Notes under the pieces: model-generated
Told to the model about the DNA's origin: nothing
Database searches by the model: none
What the model saw: the letters and a program-made list of their open reading frames with translations, nothing else
Part shown: in pieces, positions 63,395 through 64,000 of the stretch
How positions within the stretch are numbered: position 1 is the first letter of the stretch
Layout: every line of letters starts with the position of its first letter
Assembly: GCA_032622095.1 (NCBI GenBank)
Contig: CP136068.1
Span: 128,719,989 to 128,783,988, forward strand
From: Siphonodentalium dalli
Lineage: Eukaryota; Mollusca; Scaphopoda; Gadilida; Siphonodentaliidae
Reading direction: 5' to 3'
Length of the DNA stretch: 64,000 nt
Position numbers and translations under genes: made by a program

Positions 63395-63853
63395 TTAACC
63401 CTTTCAGTGCCAGGTCCGATTTTTGTATCAACCCATATACCCTGGGCCAATGCATTCTCTTATATATGCGAGTCGACCATAGGTCAGCTCGCATATATAA
63501 GAGAATGCATTGGCCTAACATTTGTTATTATTTTTTACAATTATTTACAATTTTAATAATTTTTTCTTATATTCTTTAACAGACTTATTTTGTAGGTTTA
63601 GTGCCAGGGAATCTTACGTTTTTCATGGGCATCAAAATTATTACTATGAATACTTGGTGATAGTTTTGAGTTATAACATGCCCCTAAGGTTTTATCCAGT
63701 TTGTTTTTAAATTCGCTATAGCATGCTTAAGCATACCCAAAAATAATTCAACCCAAAAAAATCTAAAAATAAATTGTTTTATTGTTTTAGGGCCGATTTT
63801 ACAGACCGTAAATTAGGGCCGATGAGATCGGCCCCTGGCACTGAAAGGGTTAA
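63395..63853. mobile_element. Chimeric TTAA element: B3 ends around a B2-type hairpin
   Basis: TTAACCCTTTCAGTGCCAGG to GGCACTGAAAGGGTTAA are B3 termini. The interior starts with the B2 hairpin (ATATATGCGAGTCGACCATA), continues to CATTGGCCTAAC, and then has unique sequence. Its 459 bp contrast with the 156-bp minimal B3. Confidence 0.78.
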
Positions 63854-63957
63854 TACAATAATTATGTTAAATATGCTATCACACCTCAGTTGTCCGTTAA
63901 TGCGACAGTAGATATAAAGGTAGATGGAAGGGTTAATATAAGAACACAGTTTATGTA

Positions 63958-64000
63958 CAGTAATGCTCTAAGTAATCGACTTCTTAACCACAGCAGAATT
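63958..64000. mobile_element. Family A element cut by window end
   Basis: CAGTAATGCTCTAAGTAATC followed by TTCTTAACCACAGCAG, preceded by TA; the remainder is outside the window. Confidence 0.7.

Overview
This window is animal nuclear DNA, AT-rich, intron-rich and crowded with small DNA transposons. It holds no operons, rRNA operon or CRISPR array. The palindromes TACATGTA and TACCGGTA recur throughout. Two short tandem-unit repeats end in GGAC or GACA tetranucleotide runs, as the 'pearl'-type elements of bivalves do. Together with the gene structures this suggests a lophotrochozoan, most likely a mollusc; that placement is inference, not proof.

Two host genes can be built from spliced exons with consistent phases, lying tail to tail. 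Gene 1 (+, 11776 to about 30416) encodes a Kelch beta-propeller protein in seven coding exons, about 723 residues. Its sixth blade appears split by a disordered insertion of about 390 residues encoded by one large exon. Gene 2 (-, 55496 down to at least 45019) encodes an alpha/beta-hydrolase-fold protein resembling the DUF1057 group. Five exons give 311 residues with an HGS oxyanion-type motif, a GHSGG nucleophile elbow and a probable acid Asp. The last exon, expected to carry the catalytic His, was not found.

Nearly everything else is mobile DNA, much of it nearly palindromic. Family A (TA target, CAGTAATG ends) occurs about 20 times. Family C and family F are hAT-like, shown by several exact 8-bp target duplications. 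At least nine families (B1, B2, B3, B4, D, E, G, H, I) are flanked by TTAA. The B families share CCCTTT-type ends and swap internal hairpins, and members often sit end to end sharing one TTAA. Nested insertions and a duplicated segment (34.7-36.7 kb versus 59.0-62.9 kb) supply empty sites that confirm the TTAA target for families E and H. A TA-flanked element at 30988-32438 carries a broken CENP-B/pogo-type transposase N-terminus.

Other points: two 5S rRNA-like segments in a 298-bp direct repeat (3.0-3.45 kb), an array of five CTTAAG-centred palindromes at about 31-bp spacing (58.66-58.80 kb), a decayed tandem copy of part of Kelch exon 4, and an inverted copy of a 12.6-kb segment carried inside a family A element at 10.9 kb. 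All coordinates were read by eye; repeat edges without a stated target duplication are approximate.
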